Shown here: piece after piece, positions 21,692-34,708 of the stretch
How positions within the stretch are numbered: position 1 is the stretch's first letter
Layout of the letters: each line of letters opens with the position of its first letter
Source: Galaxea fascicularis
Taxonomy: Eukaryota > Cnidaria > Anthozoa > Scleractinia > Euphylliidae
Length of the DNA stretch: 64,000 nt
Direction: 5' to 3'
Assembly (NCBI GenBank): GCA_948470475.1
Contig: OX419342.1
Span: forward strand, 25,846,407-25,910,406
Translations under genes and position numbers: made by a program
The notes under the pieces: generated by a model
Seen by the model: only the letters and a program-made list of their open reading frames with translations
What the model was told of the DNA's origin: nothing
Databases searched by the model: none

Positions 21692-22465
21692 CCTTTCTCT
21701 TCTTTCCTGTTTATGTGTGACTCGAAACGCCTTGGTTCAAATTTGTGTTTGCGCATGCCAGGGGTGACCTGTTGAGGCGGCAACACGGCACGTTCGCGCT
21801 ATAGTTTGTTCTGTTGAATATTCTGTTTCCATTTTACAAATTTGCATGGATTTTATGAAAACGTTTGTGTTCATTTGTTGTGCTCGAAATACAAATTTTA
21901 AATGGCAGATAATGGCAGGTCCAGTTATCAATGAACAACCGCTGGAAATTCGGTGTATTGTTCGTGGGCGACATTAAATCAATAGTTGCTAACTTGTTTG
22001 CGGGTTGTGCCCCCGGTTGTGCCTAAATCATGCCCCCAGAAGGACAGCCAATGCTGGAGCAATATCAAAGCAATGTTAGGGCAATGGAGGGCAATGTTAG
22101 AGCAATGTTAAGCTGTACTTTTGGAGCGGATGGTTTAGGCACAACCTGTTTGTGGGCACAAAAATTTGGTATTATCAACAGAGTTGATAAATGTAAATTG
22201 ACCACCGTACAGTGTTTGTGGGCACACATTCATACTGAATTTACACGTCTACTTCTTGGTCTACTTCTTGGTGAGATCTGGGTACGAAATTACACGTCTA
22301 CAGCATTTTAAATATCAACCAAAAAAAACTGCTCAATTTAGTCTAATTTTTATGTGTTTATACCTAAGATGGGTCATTTGTTGTGTTTGTTGCCCAAACG
22401 ACGTCGATCTAAGTACTGAAAAGTTGCCGAGCACAAACTATACAGGCCTAACTGGGCTGTGTTAA
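21692..22465. repeat. Repeat-rich spacer with a fold-back and GCAATGTT tandem
   Basis: GGTTGTGCCTAAA (22015-22027) and TTTAGGCACAACC (22134-22146) are exact inverted copies that enclose diverged repeats of GCAATGTTAGAG (22070-22110). CTACTTCTTGGT is duplicated in tandem at 22249-22272. No gene was found. Confidence 0.5.
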
Positions 22466-22475
22466 CTGTGACTTT

Positions 22476-24377
22476 ATATCCAATTTGAGATACAGAGAGG
22501 GGTCAGGCAAGGAGATCCGATGTCACCTTATCTTTTTATTATTGTTGCTGAAGTTCTAGCAACTGCTATCCGTACAGCAAATATTCAAGGCATTAAAATA
22601 GGAAAAGAGGAGTTCAAGTTTGTACAATATGCTGACGATCTTACCGTGTTTGTGCCTGACATTGAAAATGCTCAACGTATTTTTAATTTGCTAGATCAAT
22701 TTAAAACCTGTTCCGGATTGCAGGTTAATTATAAAAAAAACCGAAGCTATGTGGATCGGTTCTTGTCGAAATGATACAGCGGCATCCCTAGGACTAACAT
22801 GGGTAAATACCGTTAAAGCACTCGGTATAGTTTTCACATCTAATGAAATTGAACGATTGCAGGAAAATTTTTATGATAAATTAAAAGATATTCGGCTGCA
22901 GATACGACTGTGGCGTTGTAGGGGCCTCTCGCTGCTTGGTAAAATTACAATTATTAAATATATCCTTTTTGCTTTCAAAAATGACATATGTGTTTTCAGT
23001 TTTACCGACTCCGCAAGAATTTATAAAACAACTTAACACTATTATATATAATTTTCTGTGGAATGGACCAGACAAAATAGCTCGATTAGCAGTAGTCAAT
23101 GAGTATAAAATTTGGAGGACTTCGGTTAACAGATATTGAAACGTCTATAATATCATTAAGGTTAGCTTGGCTCGGAAGAATTTATTCATCGGGCCGAATT
23201 CCATGGAAGGCCTTTTTAGATTACCTGTTGGAAAAATATGGTGGGACTTTTTTTATTAGCTGTAACTATAACATGAGGGATTATAATATTAATTCATCAT
23301 TATATAGTGAACTCCTCCAGTGGTTGGATGATTTTAGAAATACCTTTTCCACTTTGCCTCTTACTGCGGAAAATATAATTTGGAATAATAAGCTTATTAA
23401 AATAGATGGAAAGAGCATTTATTATCAGAATTATGTTAAAGCAGGAACTCCTATTAACTAATCAGATGCAATTTGATAAGGGAAGTCTAGAGTCATACAA
23501 CAAATGCAGGATTGAGACAATCAAACTTTTTAACGTGGGCAGGGATTCGAAGTGCAATTCCTGGCCACTTGAAATTTTTGGATGATAATAACAGAAAAAC
23601 TGGTTCATTAGAATTTTGCTGCGGGTCTTTGATCCTGTGTTATGTAAAAGTAAACAACTCTATGAATTCCTCATTACAAAAAAGGGAATAGTGTCAAGGG
23701 GCTTTACTAAATTGAAAAATGACTTTGACCTAGGTGATATTACTGTGTCAAAGGTTTTTCTAAACTTGCTGTCGGTTTCATCGGAAACCTTTATCAGAAG
23801 CTTTCAGTTAAAACTGTTGGACGATATTGTTTTTACTAATGAACGACTAGTTAAGATAGGTTATGTTCTACATGATAAGTGGAAACAGAAACCATCTATC
23901 ATTTATTTTACGAATGCCCTTTTACTCTTCTTTTTGGGAAAATTTTGAAAACTTCTGGTTTGTACTTTCAGGTAAAAGGGAAAAATTCACGTTACAAGAT
24001 GTTTATATTGGTAAATTAGAAAAATGTGAGTTATTGAATTATCTTATAACTCTTGCAAAATTGCATATATGGCAAAGTCGAAAACAAGATAAGATTCCAG
24101 AATGTGACGAGTTTTCTTAAAACAAGTAGACGTTAAATATAGAACTGAGAAATACATTGCTGTTAAAAATAATATACAAAAATATACAGGTGGTTATTAT
24201 ATAAATGGTACTTATATTTAACAAATAATAGTTCACAAATATAATTATAGTAATTGTTTACAAATATAAATGTAATTTATAATTAACAATAGCTCAGAAA
24301 TGTAAATAGAGTATACTGAGAGTCTTGTAAACACTTTTTTATTTTCAAAATGGCAATAAAACATGTGGAAAAAAACC
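22476..24377 (+). mobile_element. L1/Tx1-like LINE fragment, frameshifted, with 10-bp target duplication
   Basis: The sequence begins within the reverse transcriptase: QRGVRQGDPMSPYLFIIVAE, then FVQYADDLTVFV (the YADD catalytic box), LGLTWVNTVKALGI and RGLSLLGKITIIKYI, followed by the L1-type C-terminal region with NFLWNGPDKIARL. The frame changes at several places (near 22740, 22975, 23100 and after 23460), so it is dead. The 3' end is AATAAAACATGTGG plus an A run. CTGTGACTTT flanks both sides (22466-22475, 24378-24387), so truncation happened at insertion. Confidence 0.85.
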
Positions 24378-24418
24378 CTGTGACTTTTGAGTTTAGAGTC
24401 GTAGAGGAAGGACTTGTT

Positions 24419-24522
24419 TAGCCTGTTCCAGGCGTTCAGATAGTAAACTGGGCGCCGTAGTACTCCAGCAATGAAGGGTCTCGTTCGCCCGCCTCCACTA
24501 TCTGAGAGCCTAGAACAGGCTA
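24419..24522. mobile_element. 104-bp hairpin element with 9-bp target duplication
   Basis: The left end TAGCCTGTTCcAGGC and the right end GCCTAGAACAGGCTA pair with one mismatch; inside, TCAGATAGT pairs with ACTATCTGA. The direct repeat GGACTTGTT flanks it exactly (24410-24418, 24523-24531). A 9-base duplication is typical of Mutator-like elements, so this is a candidate MULE-derived MITE. Confidence 0.8.
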
Positions 24523-24772
24523 GGACTTGTTACTTGCGAGATTTCCTTCACAGAGGAAGCCTTGTCCCACATGGCGTATCAGTTACAAGTGACTGTGTAG
24601 TTTTTTCGACTCGGAATTGAATTTACCTGGATATTGTCACTCAACACCCAACGACATAAGAAACATCCGATGAACCTGTTTCATTTATTGCCCACACACC
24701 GTCGCCATAAGTATGTTTTCTTTAGCTAAGGAAAACAGATCATTTAGTTTGAATTATAAAATAGGTTTCTTA

Positions 24773-25024
24773 GGGCTGGTTCACACTTTGACATAAGCAT
24801 AAGCATAAGCATAAGCATAAGAAAAAATATATGTGTGAACCGGGGTTATATAAGCATAAGCATAAGCATAAGCATAAACACAAGGAATGGAAAAACTTCC
24901 ATTCCTTGTGCTTATGCTTATGCTTATGCTTATATAACCCCGGTTCACACATATATTTTTTCTTATGCTTATGTTTATGCTTATGCTTATGCTTATGTGC
25001 TTATGTCAAAGTGTGAACCAGCCC
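24773..25024. mobile_element. PIF/Harbinger-type MITE built of ATAAGC repeats
   Basis: The terminal inverted repeats begin GGGCTGGTTCACACTTTGAC, and TTA lies outside both ends (24770-24772, 25025-25027). Each half contains two arrays of ATAAGC and a second internal copy of a TGTGAACC motif; the centre AGGAATGGAAAAACTTCCATTCCT is symmetric. The whole 252 bases form one near-perfect palindrome. TTA duplications and GGG ends fit PIF/Harbinger. The His/Lys-repeat frames inside are only translated microsatellite. Confidence 0.8.
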
Positions 25025-25027
25025 TTA

Positions 25028-28000
25028 CGCAGAGCTGTGGACGTCTGATCAGTTCAAAACAAACCGATCAAACTAGGGAAATAATTATTTTGCGAAAAAT
25101 CGGAAAAGTCAAAGACAATCGTCCATCTTAAGTTAGTAGAAGAAAAGTAAAGAATAGCGTGTTGAATAGCTTGTATCTAAATATACAGTCCCCAATTTAG
25201 AAGCAGTACAAATAAAACGGTACCATTCGAGATAACCTCTCAAAAACGTGTTAGTTCTATTGGTGGTCTTCAGATTTCACCACACCATTTCACGGGTAAT
25301 CCCTGGGTCAAAGTCTTCCCTTCTGCGCGGGCGTGGGAATTTTTTTAAAGCTGTAATTATCCAAGGGGTAGGGTGGGAAGGGGAAGTAAAGGTGGCAGCC
25401 CAGTGTTTATTTTTGAAGTGAATTCACTCGCTCATTCACGTACGTTTTAACAACCGCCAAGATATATCGTCAAGTTGACAACTTCACTGCACTTGCGGCC
25501 GGCCGTTTATTTGAGCTTTATTGATTTCAATAATCAGTTGCTAATTTTGTACTAACTTGTTTCAAATCCTTGCCAGGGCACGTGGCTCATTGCAGTCCAG
25601 TAAAGGGTCTATTCGTTGAACCATGTCCATTTCAGTTACTATTTAATTATGAGTATTCAGAAATCAGAGATCATATCTCGTATAGATAATCCTCAAGAAA
25701 GCAGAAATAAAATTAAAAAAAAGAATAGCAGGTTAGTCGAATCACCACGTAAAAGGAATACAAACATTTTGCAGATCTATTTAGCTGACAACAATGTCAA
25801 CTGAGTCGATTAATTTATCTTGCTCAGTAAGTGGATATCTAAATCAGCCCCACTACCTTATCATCGCTTAAAAACGATGATAAGATAACATCCAACAACA
25901 CTTGGAACCCATTATCTACCATAAAAAGGGTCTTTCAGTCCGATTTTCATGGACTAAACGTTTCGATAGGGTCAACGGCGTTACCATCTTCTTGTTTGTT
26001 TTTCGGCTATTGTGTTTGATGATTTCTGATTCTCCGAACATAAACTGTTTGTTCAGCACTAAAACCATGAAGGGTTTTAAATTGGTTTAAGATAAGACAC
26101 ATTTCCTGTAAGGAAACAACCGCCCCTCCTTGGATTGCTGTCATATGGGCACGCGATCTCATTTGCCGCTCTTAATAACATGCATGAGATCTTTCATTCT
26201 GTCAGAGAAAGAAAAGCTTAAGGAAATATTTTCCGTGAAGATCGAAGTTATTATTTCGATGAGTTCTCTGACTGGCTCCTTTAAGTCTGTTGACTTTTAA
26301 CTGATCTTTAAATCTGTGCACTTGTGAAGTGTTTTTCAGTAACAATCGGAATAACTCAAACAAAAGAATCAGGACTTTTCAAAACATTTTACTCTATTGT
26401 GTTGGAAGTTAATGGAATAGCAGTCCAGTTTTGGATCTAATATCATAACAACCTGTCAAACAAAGTCAATCGAGAGCCTGTTTCTCCTGTAGTTATGTCA
26501 CTGGAATTTTTAAGTCTTCCTTACTGCTTTTACCAAGTTAGTTTGCAACTGCATGGGTATCGGAATCCGGCCCGAACGCCAAAGGAATGCCTCTCAGAAT
26601 TCGTAGCCAACCCGGCCGAACCGAATGAGTGTTGAAGCCTATTTTTACTACTTAACACTTCAACTAGCTTTCCCTTTTGACACTCACTTGGTCAATACCT
26701 TTTTAAGACCATTTGCTCAGCTCAGAATTGACGAAGGTCCTAACTGATTCACTCCTGCTCAACATGGCTTCAGCCACAGCGTAATTAAAGAGAGTACATG
26801 GACATCAGATTCTTCGATGGTGCGGCGTGGGAACAGAGCAAAGTGGTACCCGCACAGATAACGTTTCATGCCATTTACATCCAATTATAATTAGCTTGAA
26901 GTCTTCCGGCCATCCAGGTGGCGACAATAGGACTCCAGTCATTATGAATTATTATGATATCAGTTGGTTTAAAGAACTAACAATTCCACACACCTAGTGA
27001 AGTAAAATCTGAAGTCACGAAGCGCGTGGCGAACATGAACGCATTCGAACAGGCCTTTTCCGGGGTGTCTCCAAAACACAGACCACAGACCACAGACCAC
27101 AGACCTCGAAAACGCAGACCTTTTCCTTCCAACGGTTTGCTTAGGTGGAATACCTGCCCGGCCTGGCCTTAAACGCGTTTGAATGCATTACATTGTGATG
27201 AAAACTAGATTTCTTATTCGCAAAAAGTCGCCTCAGACTTTTCCAACACTGCGGAAAGTCATCTCTCTCGTTCCTCAAGTTCAGCTAGTTTTATCAGAAC
27301 AACTTGCAGCTTCGAAACCAGAGGAATCGGATTCTGTCTCCAAATAGTTCCACAACTTAATTTTGTAGTCAAGGAATGCAAACGGATCTTTCTGTGTCAG
27401 TTACACACTTATGCCTTTAACAAATCATAAAACGATTTGCCAATAAACTTATAAGACTGAAAGGAGTCGACGCCAAAGTTGTCTGGGTATATTGTGAATC
27501 ATTTCCTAAAGGAGTACTGAATCGTTCAAACGAAAGCGCGGCTTCCTAGCAGGATGAGGCGAAACGGAGAAAATTTCTGACAATTTGTTTGATCCTGTAC
27601 CTTGGCAAGAAACAGCTCCCGGCAATGCGTAGTAGTTTGTGTGTATGTGGTCCTGTTTAATCCGCTGTCAACAGGTGAGGTATAATTACATCCGCAATCT
27701 TCACCAACTCTTGGCGTTTTCCCCCACAAGGCGCTTTTCTTCTCTCTAATTGGCTCTTAATGGTGCACTTGAGTTTAGTCTGACCCCCAACATCGAAGGC
27801 TTCGTTTTCCCGTACAAAAAATTTCTCAGATCAGCCAAAATCAAAAGTTACAAACTTCTCATAGGCAAGATCGCAAACGGACTAAGCAAGGTCATTACTG
27901 ATGGTATTACCACCACCATTTGACAGGCGAGCTTTATTCCTTGGCTGTCTGGCGCTCAATAATTCGTAAATGACTCAAATTTGATTTTTCCAATAGTTTT

Positions 28001-29100
28001 CTTGATTAATAAGGTGACTAAATATTAAACTCTTTGTCTCGGTTAGAGAGAATGCTAAAGTAAACCGATTCGTACAAAAGACGATAAAATTGTGATAAGT
28101 AAAGCAAAGGTCAACCTTGCTGGAAAAAAAAATTAAGTCTGCGTGTATGGCTGCGAGAATAGTTGTTTTTGTTGCCTGTTTTATTTGTATTAAACCACAA
28201 ATAGAAAATAGGCAGCGGGGCAAAAGATCAAGATTAGAAATATTAAACCGTTTGTTTTCTTCTGAAGCGATCCCTGCTTCGTGCGCATACGTGAGAGGAA
28301 CTCCGCCACTCGCGGGACCACCACGAGCCTCGCCTTTTGTCGCGCCTCCTGATCCTTCAATCGAAAACCTTTCAGAAAATATGTTTTTATAGGGACCCTT
28401 TTTCGGATTAGAGTAACCCGATTTAGAAAAGAGTACTAATTAAAATTAACGGGTTTTTTATATATTAAAAAATCCTTGAAATTGAACACGATGGTCAGTC
28501 TAAACCACTCCAGCCCTCTCTTCTTTTACGTGGACACGCGCGAGAGGATTATTGCCACACGCGTGGGTGTCACGAGAGAAAGAACCTTGCGTGTTCCACA
28601 GCCCTGAGTACAACATAAAGCCGTCTGGCATATCTTCCGTGCCGACTTCATATTTAGTTCGATCGATTAAGGTTTCTCGGCTTAATCAAGAGATTAGAAA
28701 ACGTCAAGATGAAATGTAAACATTAGGATTTTGTACCATTAAAACTCTTAGGCATGCCCGACCCTCACGAAACCCTCAACTCCCTCAAGAGACACCTGGA
28801 CAAACTTTAAACACTAGCTGTATTTCCAAAGACATGCAAACAATAAAATTACATCAACTCCACCGTGTTACCATAACATTGGCGATCTTGCTTGCGAGGG
28901 TTGTTGGCCTGTGTCGGCGACAGTGTGTCTTGAGTCCTGTGACACTTGTTTTATGTGGACGACCTCTTGCATGCATAAATAAACACAACTCACAACCTTG
29001 GACTGCAAAACGTAACTATTTTCATCGCCAGTTGTACTGCAAAAACAAAGTAAGCTCCGCAATTACATGTATACATGTAGAATAGGCTACACATTTTATT
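25028..29100. other. Gene-poor stretch
   Basis: No conserved protein domain was recognised over 4 kb. Visible structure: a short tandem of CACAGAC units at 27076-27104, GC-rich patches at 28260-28345 and 28530-28600, and AT-rich DNA. A short secreted-type frame at 28147-28392 is listed separately with low confidence. Confidence 0.5.
28147..28392 (+). CDS. Possible short secreted peptide (81 aa), uncertain
   Basis: The ATG at 28147 opens a frame beginning MAARIVVFVACFICIKPQ, a hydrophobic stretch that could act as a signal peptide. It is followed by RQRGKRSRLEIL, which has a dibasic KR, then a Pro-rich end and a stop at 28390-28392. Nothing matches a family I know. The second half overlaps a GC-rich patch that looks repeat-derived, and a frame of 81 codons is not rare by chance. 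Treat it as a candidate only. Confidence 0.15.
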   Translation: MAARIVVFVACFICIKPQIENRQRGKRSRLEILNRLFSSEAIPASCAYVRGTPPLAGPPRASPFVAPPDPSIENLSENMFL

Positions 29101-29134
29101 AAAACCGTCCGCAAAATCGGACAAATTTCACTTG

Positions 29135-29570
29135 AAGAGGGGGACATGGGGGAGTACCCAATACCGCAATACCGTGGAAAAAATAGGCAAATACCGAAAT
29201 ACCGCACCGAAAATAGGCGAAATACCGATACCGCATTTAGAATCAGCCACACTTGCTTAAAGTCATCTCAAATACGTTTTTGGGGCATTTTGGTAGTTCG
29301 ACATTAATTTGAAAAGGCAAGCAAATCACAACTTGCACATGTTTGCTATGTTTGTTTGTCGTAGACAGGAGACTGCATAGCATAACTATACGGTAATACC
29401 GTGAAGGATCATCTTATTTTACTTTTAAAATACGGTCGGCCGAAACGATGAAAAACCGCAAACCGTGGGGTGAGGGGATACCGCAATACCACGCGTTTCG
29501 ATTCAAATTACCGAAACACCGCATGAAAAAAAGCTCAATACCGCAATACCATAAATCCCCATGCCCCCCT
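29135..29570. repeat. ATACCGCAAT repeat block
   Basis: AATACCG occurs about ten times between 29159 and 29552, mainly as AATACCGCAATACCG and AAATACCGAAATACCGC, clustered at both ends of the block. The ends GAGGGGGACATGGGG and CCCCATGCCCCCCTCC are imperfect inverted copies. It looks like a non-autonomous element with subterminal repeats. Confidence 0.5.
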
Positions 29571-29780
29571 CCTTGAAAAAAATTGCTATCGTGTAGTAAG
29601 TTATAAGATCCGTCCTATGTTTTGTTCTTGTTCTACAGCCTAAAGAAAACTCCGCGCGAAAAAACATTCTACTTTCCCGCATTAAACAAAGGAGAAATCC
29701 ACTTACACCTGGATACATTATAATGACGAACAAATTTGCCACGTTGGCAAAGACTCAGACTTGAACCAATAAGTATAGGT

Positions 29781-29881
29781 AATAGCATGACCTGTAGTGG
29801 TATTTGGCAATAATACCGTGAGTGATATTTCAAAATTGTCCAAAATACCACGAGCCGCGAAGCGGCGAGTGGTATTTGGAC

Positions 29882-29918
<37 letters not shown>

Positions 29919-29940
29919 ACCACGTACAGGTCATGCTATT
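29781..29940. repeat. Fold-back MITE-like element, 160 bp
   Basis: The ends AATAGCATGACCTGTA and TACAGGTCATGCTATT are inverted copies; GGTATTTGGCAATAATACCG also pairs with its inverse at 29912-29931. A second hairpin at the centre (GAGCCGCGAAGCGGCGAG) has GTCCAAAATACCAC-type arms. Continuous pairing covers most of the element. Confidence 0.7.
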
Positions 29941-30671
29941 ATTTGTTTATAATGGAAGCCGAGAAATTTTCGGTAACGCGCAAGAGATTTATTTCGTTAC
30001 GGTTGAAAAAACAAACAGTGTGCATTCGTAACAATCTTTTTACGTCAATGACAAAAGAAATGTTTGACAGTTTTGATTCACATCCTAGTTGTTTTGTTTG
30101 TATTTTTGTTTACTGTTTTTTCGGCAAGCTTTTGTATTTCTTCCTCGGAAATTTCCGGGAATCTTGCCGCCATTTTTTTGAAAACAAAAGCAAAAACGTC
30201 ATTATGTTCAGTGTTGTCATGGTGACTTTGTTATACCATCCATTTTTTGCTGTTATACCACTATTACGAGGCAATAGCGATACTATCAACCAATCAAATC
30301 TCTGAAATTTCTCGGCTTATATTATAAATACAAATAATCCCTTTAGTAGATGCTAAAACAATCGGTGGCGTTTTTCGCGCGGGATGATTGACGACTCAAA
30401 CTCGGGAAAGCAGGTGCTATCCACCTCCGAGCATCTCGCGCGAAAATCATACCTGTTGACAGGAAAAAAGGAGTCCAAAATCATCATTTTTGAGCTCTAT
30501 TATCTCACTGTTTTAGTATATACTAATCACCAATTATTCAACGAAGTGAAGGTGGCCAGCGGTGGATAATTGTTAATTATTTCAAGTCCCCGTAAGGTTT
30601 TTGAGAAGTGGAATCTTTTCAAGTATATTTACTAACAGCTAAGTTGCAACGAGCGTCTCATTCACAGAAAG

Positions 30672-30839
30672 GGCAGGTATTTTTTGCAGGTTGCAGGTAG
30701 GAAATATATTTATAAGTCACATAATCATTGACACAGACATAAAATAACTCTATACGTTATGAACTGTATGAAGTAACGATTCGCGAAACGGTTAAATTAT
30801 GTGACATTTTTAACCTGCAACCTGCAAAATATACCTACC
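30672..30839. repeat. Fold-back element with TTGCAGGTTGCAGGT arms
   Basis: TTTTGCAGGTTGCAGGT (from about 30683) pairs with AACCTGCAACCTGCAAAA (about 30811-30828), and TAAGTCACATAAT pairs partly with ATTATGTGAC. About 165 bases long, AT-rich centre, no coding potential. Confidence 0.55.
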
Positions 30840-33800
30840 GTCACGGATATCTCCTTTGTGATGTCTCGGGAAATCAAAAGGAACTCAAAGAAAAGTACAA
30901 CATTGCGGAGCGGGAAAACGATACCTACATCGGTAACCAGCACGAGATTTAAGCAGACTCAGCTGTTACCAGAAGGTGGAAGTCAACGCAAAAGCGCGTT
31001 AAGGCATCTAGGAAATGAGAAGACTGGTGTAAGGAAGGCACGCAAAGAGATGCGAGAGGCGTATTATACAATACAACAGAGCATTTTGCTAACATCTCCC
31101 TGTTAAAACGAAAGGAACAAGCACCATGGTGGCGATACACTTAGCTTCTTCACATGATCTCTCTGAAACAAGCTTTCCAATTCTTGAGGGAATGATCATT
31201 CGTAGCGGAAAGGTTGATATCTACAGCAAATGAAATACTCCAAAATCAAGTACAACAGACAAAACTTAGAACTAAAACATCTAGCCTGTATTCACGATGT
31301 AGCATCTATGTACCCAAGGAGTAAAGCTTCATATGACAAAACACTAATTATGGCTCCTGTCTATGTTAAAGCTAAGAAAATACGTGATGAGAAATCACTC
31401 ATCATAGAACACAATCGTCAACGCTTTACCTAACTTATCACTTTAAAAATCAAACAGGCAGATAGTACTTTAACAAAAACATAACAGGTAAAGATCTAAA
31501 CACAAACACAAACAATTTATGGCTAAGCGAATACAAGAGCTACTAGATAGAGTGTTCTAATCTAAAAAGAAATAGGTTTTGGTTGGTTTTACTGAAAGCG
31601 AATAAACTACCGTGTGCTTTTTGATACCTAAAACAAGGACAAGACACCAGTCTGGAGGGAGGTGACTCTCCGTCTAACAGTTTCTGTTGATTTGCTAGTC
31701 AACACGTCCTTCCTCGAATCAGGTCGTAAGCTCCACTGTCTGTGGTTGGTGGTAGGTTGTGCAACACAAAACTATCTTTACCATCAAGCCCTCTGTGGTT
31801 CGTGGGCGGCTTCACCCACCTTACTTTGAAAGAGAACGTCAAGGAGCTTCACGAAATCTAGTCGCTCTGGATTCTTTTGCGCACCTTTTATCAGGAAGCC
31901 CCAAGGTTTTGTTCACCGCTGACCACAAAAATTCGTGCTGAGGAACAGTCTCTCGGATTGCGTGATACGGTTAGGAACCTCAAACTGTCAACAATTGACT
32001 CGTCCTACCAGCTGTTTATTTTATTACTTTTAACGTGTGTATTTATTTTCATAGAAAGGAATTATACGAGGATTAACCAGACGATTTCAAGTTTTTCAGT
32101 CTCGAAAAGTCACGAAGAGTAATGCATATTTGAAAGAGAAAAACTATTAACTATTTTAATTGGTTTGTCGCAAAAAGGAACAACAAAAACCTTAATAAAT
32201 TTCGTTTCTGAAGAGATCCTGTCGTTTAGGGAGAGTAAAATGCTGTCGAAGGCCTCACGAAGACTCTCTTTGGTAAACTGGATGAAGAAAAATTGTTGTT
32301 TAAAAGGGCAAGACAGTGATTCACGCTTCCTGGTGTAGACTCGTACAAAGATTACGAAAGCCGCCTGATCTACACAGTTATTTTGCTGCGTAAGTGAAGG
32401 CAGCTGAAATTTGCAGCAGCAAAGTTATAACCCAATGGTTTTTTATTACATTTCAATTTGCGAGGTGGGCAAACCAGTGAAACTACGAATTAAAAACAAA
32501 AAATTAAATACTAGTTTGGAATTCTGACGAGTGGCAAACGGATCATAATAATTGACCTTTCATTAGGCTAATGCATGAGAAATTAACAGACATCGCTTTA
32601 AGAATTCAAAACACCGGTAAAGAAATAAATCCCAGATCAGTCATATCCTTTCGTTAGACAACTGAACCACTTATCTTTCCCCTGCTTAGGTCTGAGAGCT
32701 TCGCTCCCCAAAGGTATGCAGCTGATAGTTTTGAAATACCGGTCTGTATAATATCCAGTCTCCAACAAAATAGTATAAAAGTATGCGTAGCTGCAGGATA
32801 TTTGGATAAACTACATGACATAACTAACGAACTTGGTGTATTGCCTTCCCTTGCTGATTCACCTCATAATAGTGTCATGGAAACCCAAATTAACAAACAC
32901 CCCTTGCCGAAAACAACAACAGCAAAAGCAGAACTTAGAATTAGTAGGTGTGGTTACATCAACAAGAGTTTACTTAACGATTACAACCTTGTTAACGGCC
33001 AAATATTCGTCAGGGAAATTCCAGAATAGGAAATTTGAAGCAAACACCATGTCTCTTTTTCAAAGGAATGTGGTAGTCAGTTATCGCGTGAAAATTTCAC
33101 GGCGACATTGTTAGTGAGCTAGCATATGTAAATCATGTTCGAAACCCGCCTCTCAAAAATCAGTGTAAATGAAGTTGAACTTGTCAGCTTAAATTTAATG
33201 AAACATTTTTGACAGTCTCGTGTTTGGTCTCGGCCCTAACTGCAGAGTTCTTTCTTGAATGGATATAACCGACAGTCTTATCTACCGATTCAGTCAGAAG
33301 TAAGGAAAATCTGGCTGATACGACATAAGCATAGCGGAAAATTACTTCTTAAGAAGCTTTAATTTATCTTTTATCATGTTAGTAACTCAAAAGCTAGATC
33401 CACATTGTACAGCAAAAATAAAAGACGACCATAGGAAAGTACTTATAATATTTCTCAGAAGCTCTTGTTTAGCAAATTATGGGGACTGGACCCTTTAAAC
33501 AGCATCACATAATAAAAGTAAGTTTTTCAAATAATACATCTGAAAGTTGTCAGGGATAACAAAGATGCTGAACTTACAAGGTTTGCGACTAAAGGTTTCA
33601 GTGTGTAAGACGTCAGGTCATAAAATCGCATTTATTCTTTCATTTTCTTCTTTTGTAAATTTATAATTTATTTCCTAAAATAAATAATTCAATGTTACAA
33701 CATATTCTTGGGATTTTATAAATATATCCGAGTCCAGTAACTTCATAAATAATTAATTTAAACATGAAACATTTTAGAGGCCTGTAGCCTGCAAAATTTC

Positions 33801-34708
33801 AAATATATTTAAGATCTGCTTCGATCAAACAAGAACGCCAGTCCTCGCGAGTGGACTCTACCTTGTTTAGTTAACCTGTGTCTCTCATGCAGGCATTGTC
33901 TCGATCTTCAGTGCCATAGCCTTGCAATTACTTCTCTTATGCTTGCTTTTGCCTCATGCTTGATGTTCTGTTCGAACTGTCAGTGTTTTTGCGCTTAAAG
34001 TTTCTAAAAAATAAGTTGAGAATACTGGCCAAATCTGTTCGTCTCGCCTCAGTTGATTCTATTTCTCTGGATTTCTTTGAATTTGGTAAACTTTCGCCCA
34101 CAATCGATATGATTAGAACACGTTGAGATAAAAACCAGGCTGGCTTCTAACAATGGTCTTATCAAATTAACCACTCTTAAAGCTTTCAGCTTAATTCTGT
34201 TAGTGCCTTTCTTCGACCGTGCCAGAGAGTCGCCTAGAAATGAGGTATACGATTTCTTAGAAACGCACTAAACATAGGTATAAAAATTAGGTAAATATTG
34301 ACAATATACAACTGAGGATTTAAAAAAGCACTAATACAGCTTTGTGCAAATGGCTGTGGAAAAAGATTTTGACAATTTGTCTTTCACGAAAGAAACTTGA
34401 CTGTTCGAATATCGAATACTCAGTACAATAAATATACATTATCTTCTCCTTGTATTTTCAATATAAGCTACCTACCTATAAATAAATTTTGCTTTGATCA
34501 ACTGCGATATTCTCTTTTTTTTTTCCCCTAGTTCTTTACGTTGTGGAAAATTGTTCGTTTGACGAAGAAGTTTGAATCTCTAACGATTTCCGTTAGTGAC
34601 CATGCTAGATATTACACAAAACTATATCTTCTAAAGTGTTTTATAAATATCATATTGGGGTGGTCTAACATGATCACTAAGGGCACGAGAGATTCACATT
34701 TGTTTGTG
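30840..34708. other. Gene-poor stretch downstream of the FGF gene
   Basis: No conserved domain, fold-back or LINE motif was recognised. Short open frames (for example 30801-31106 and 32833-33114, plus strand) have no family resemblance. The FGF 3' untranslated region should lie immediately left of 34709. Confidence 0.45.

Noticed and set aside
24770..25016. His-Lys-repeat and Cys-Leu-repeat open frames on both strands
   Set aside because: They are translations of ATAAGC arrays inside a palindromic MITE, not proteins.
27070..27125. CACAGACCACAGACC tandem considered as a CRISPR-like array
   Set aside because: Only a short satellite with no spacers, in a eukaryotic genome.
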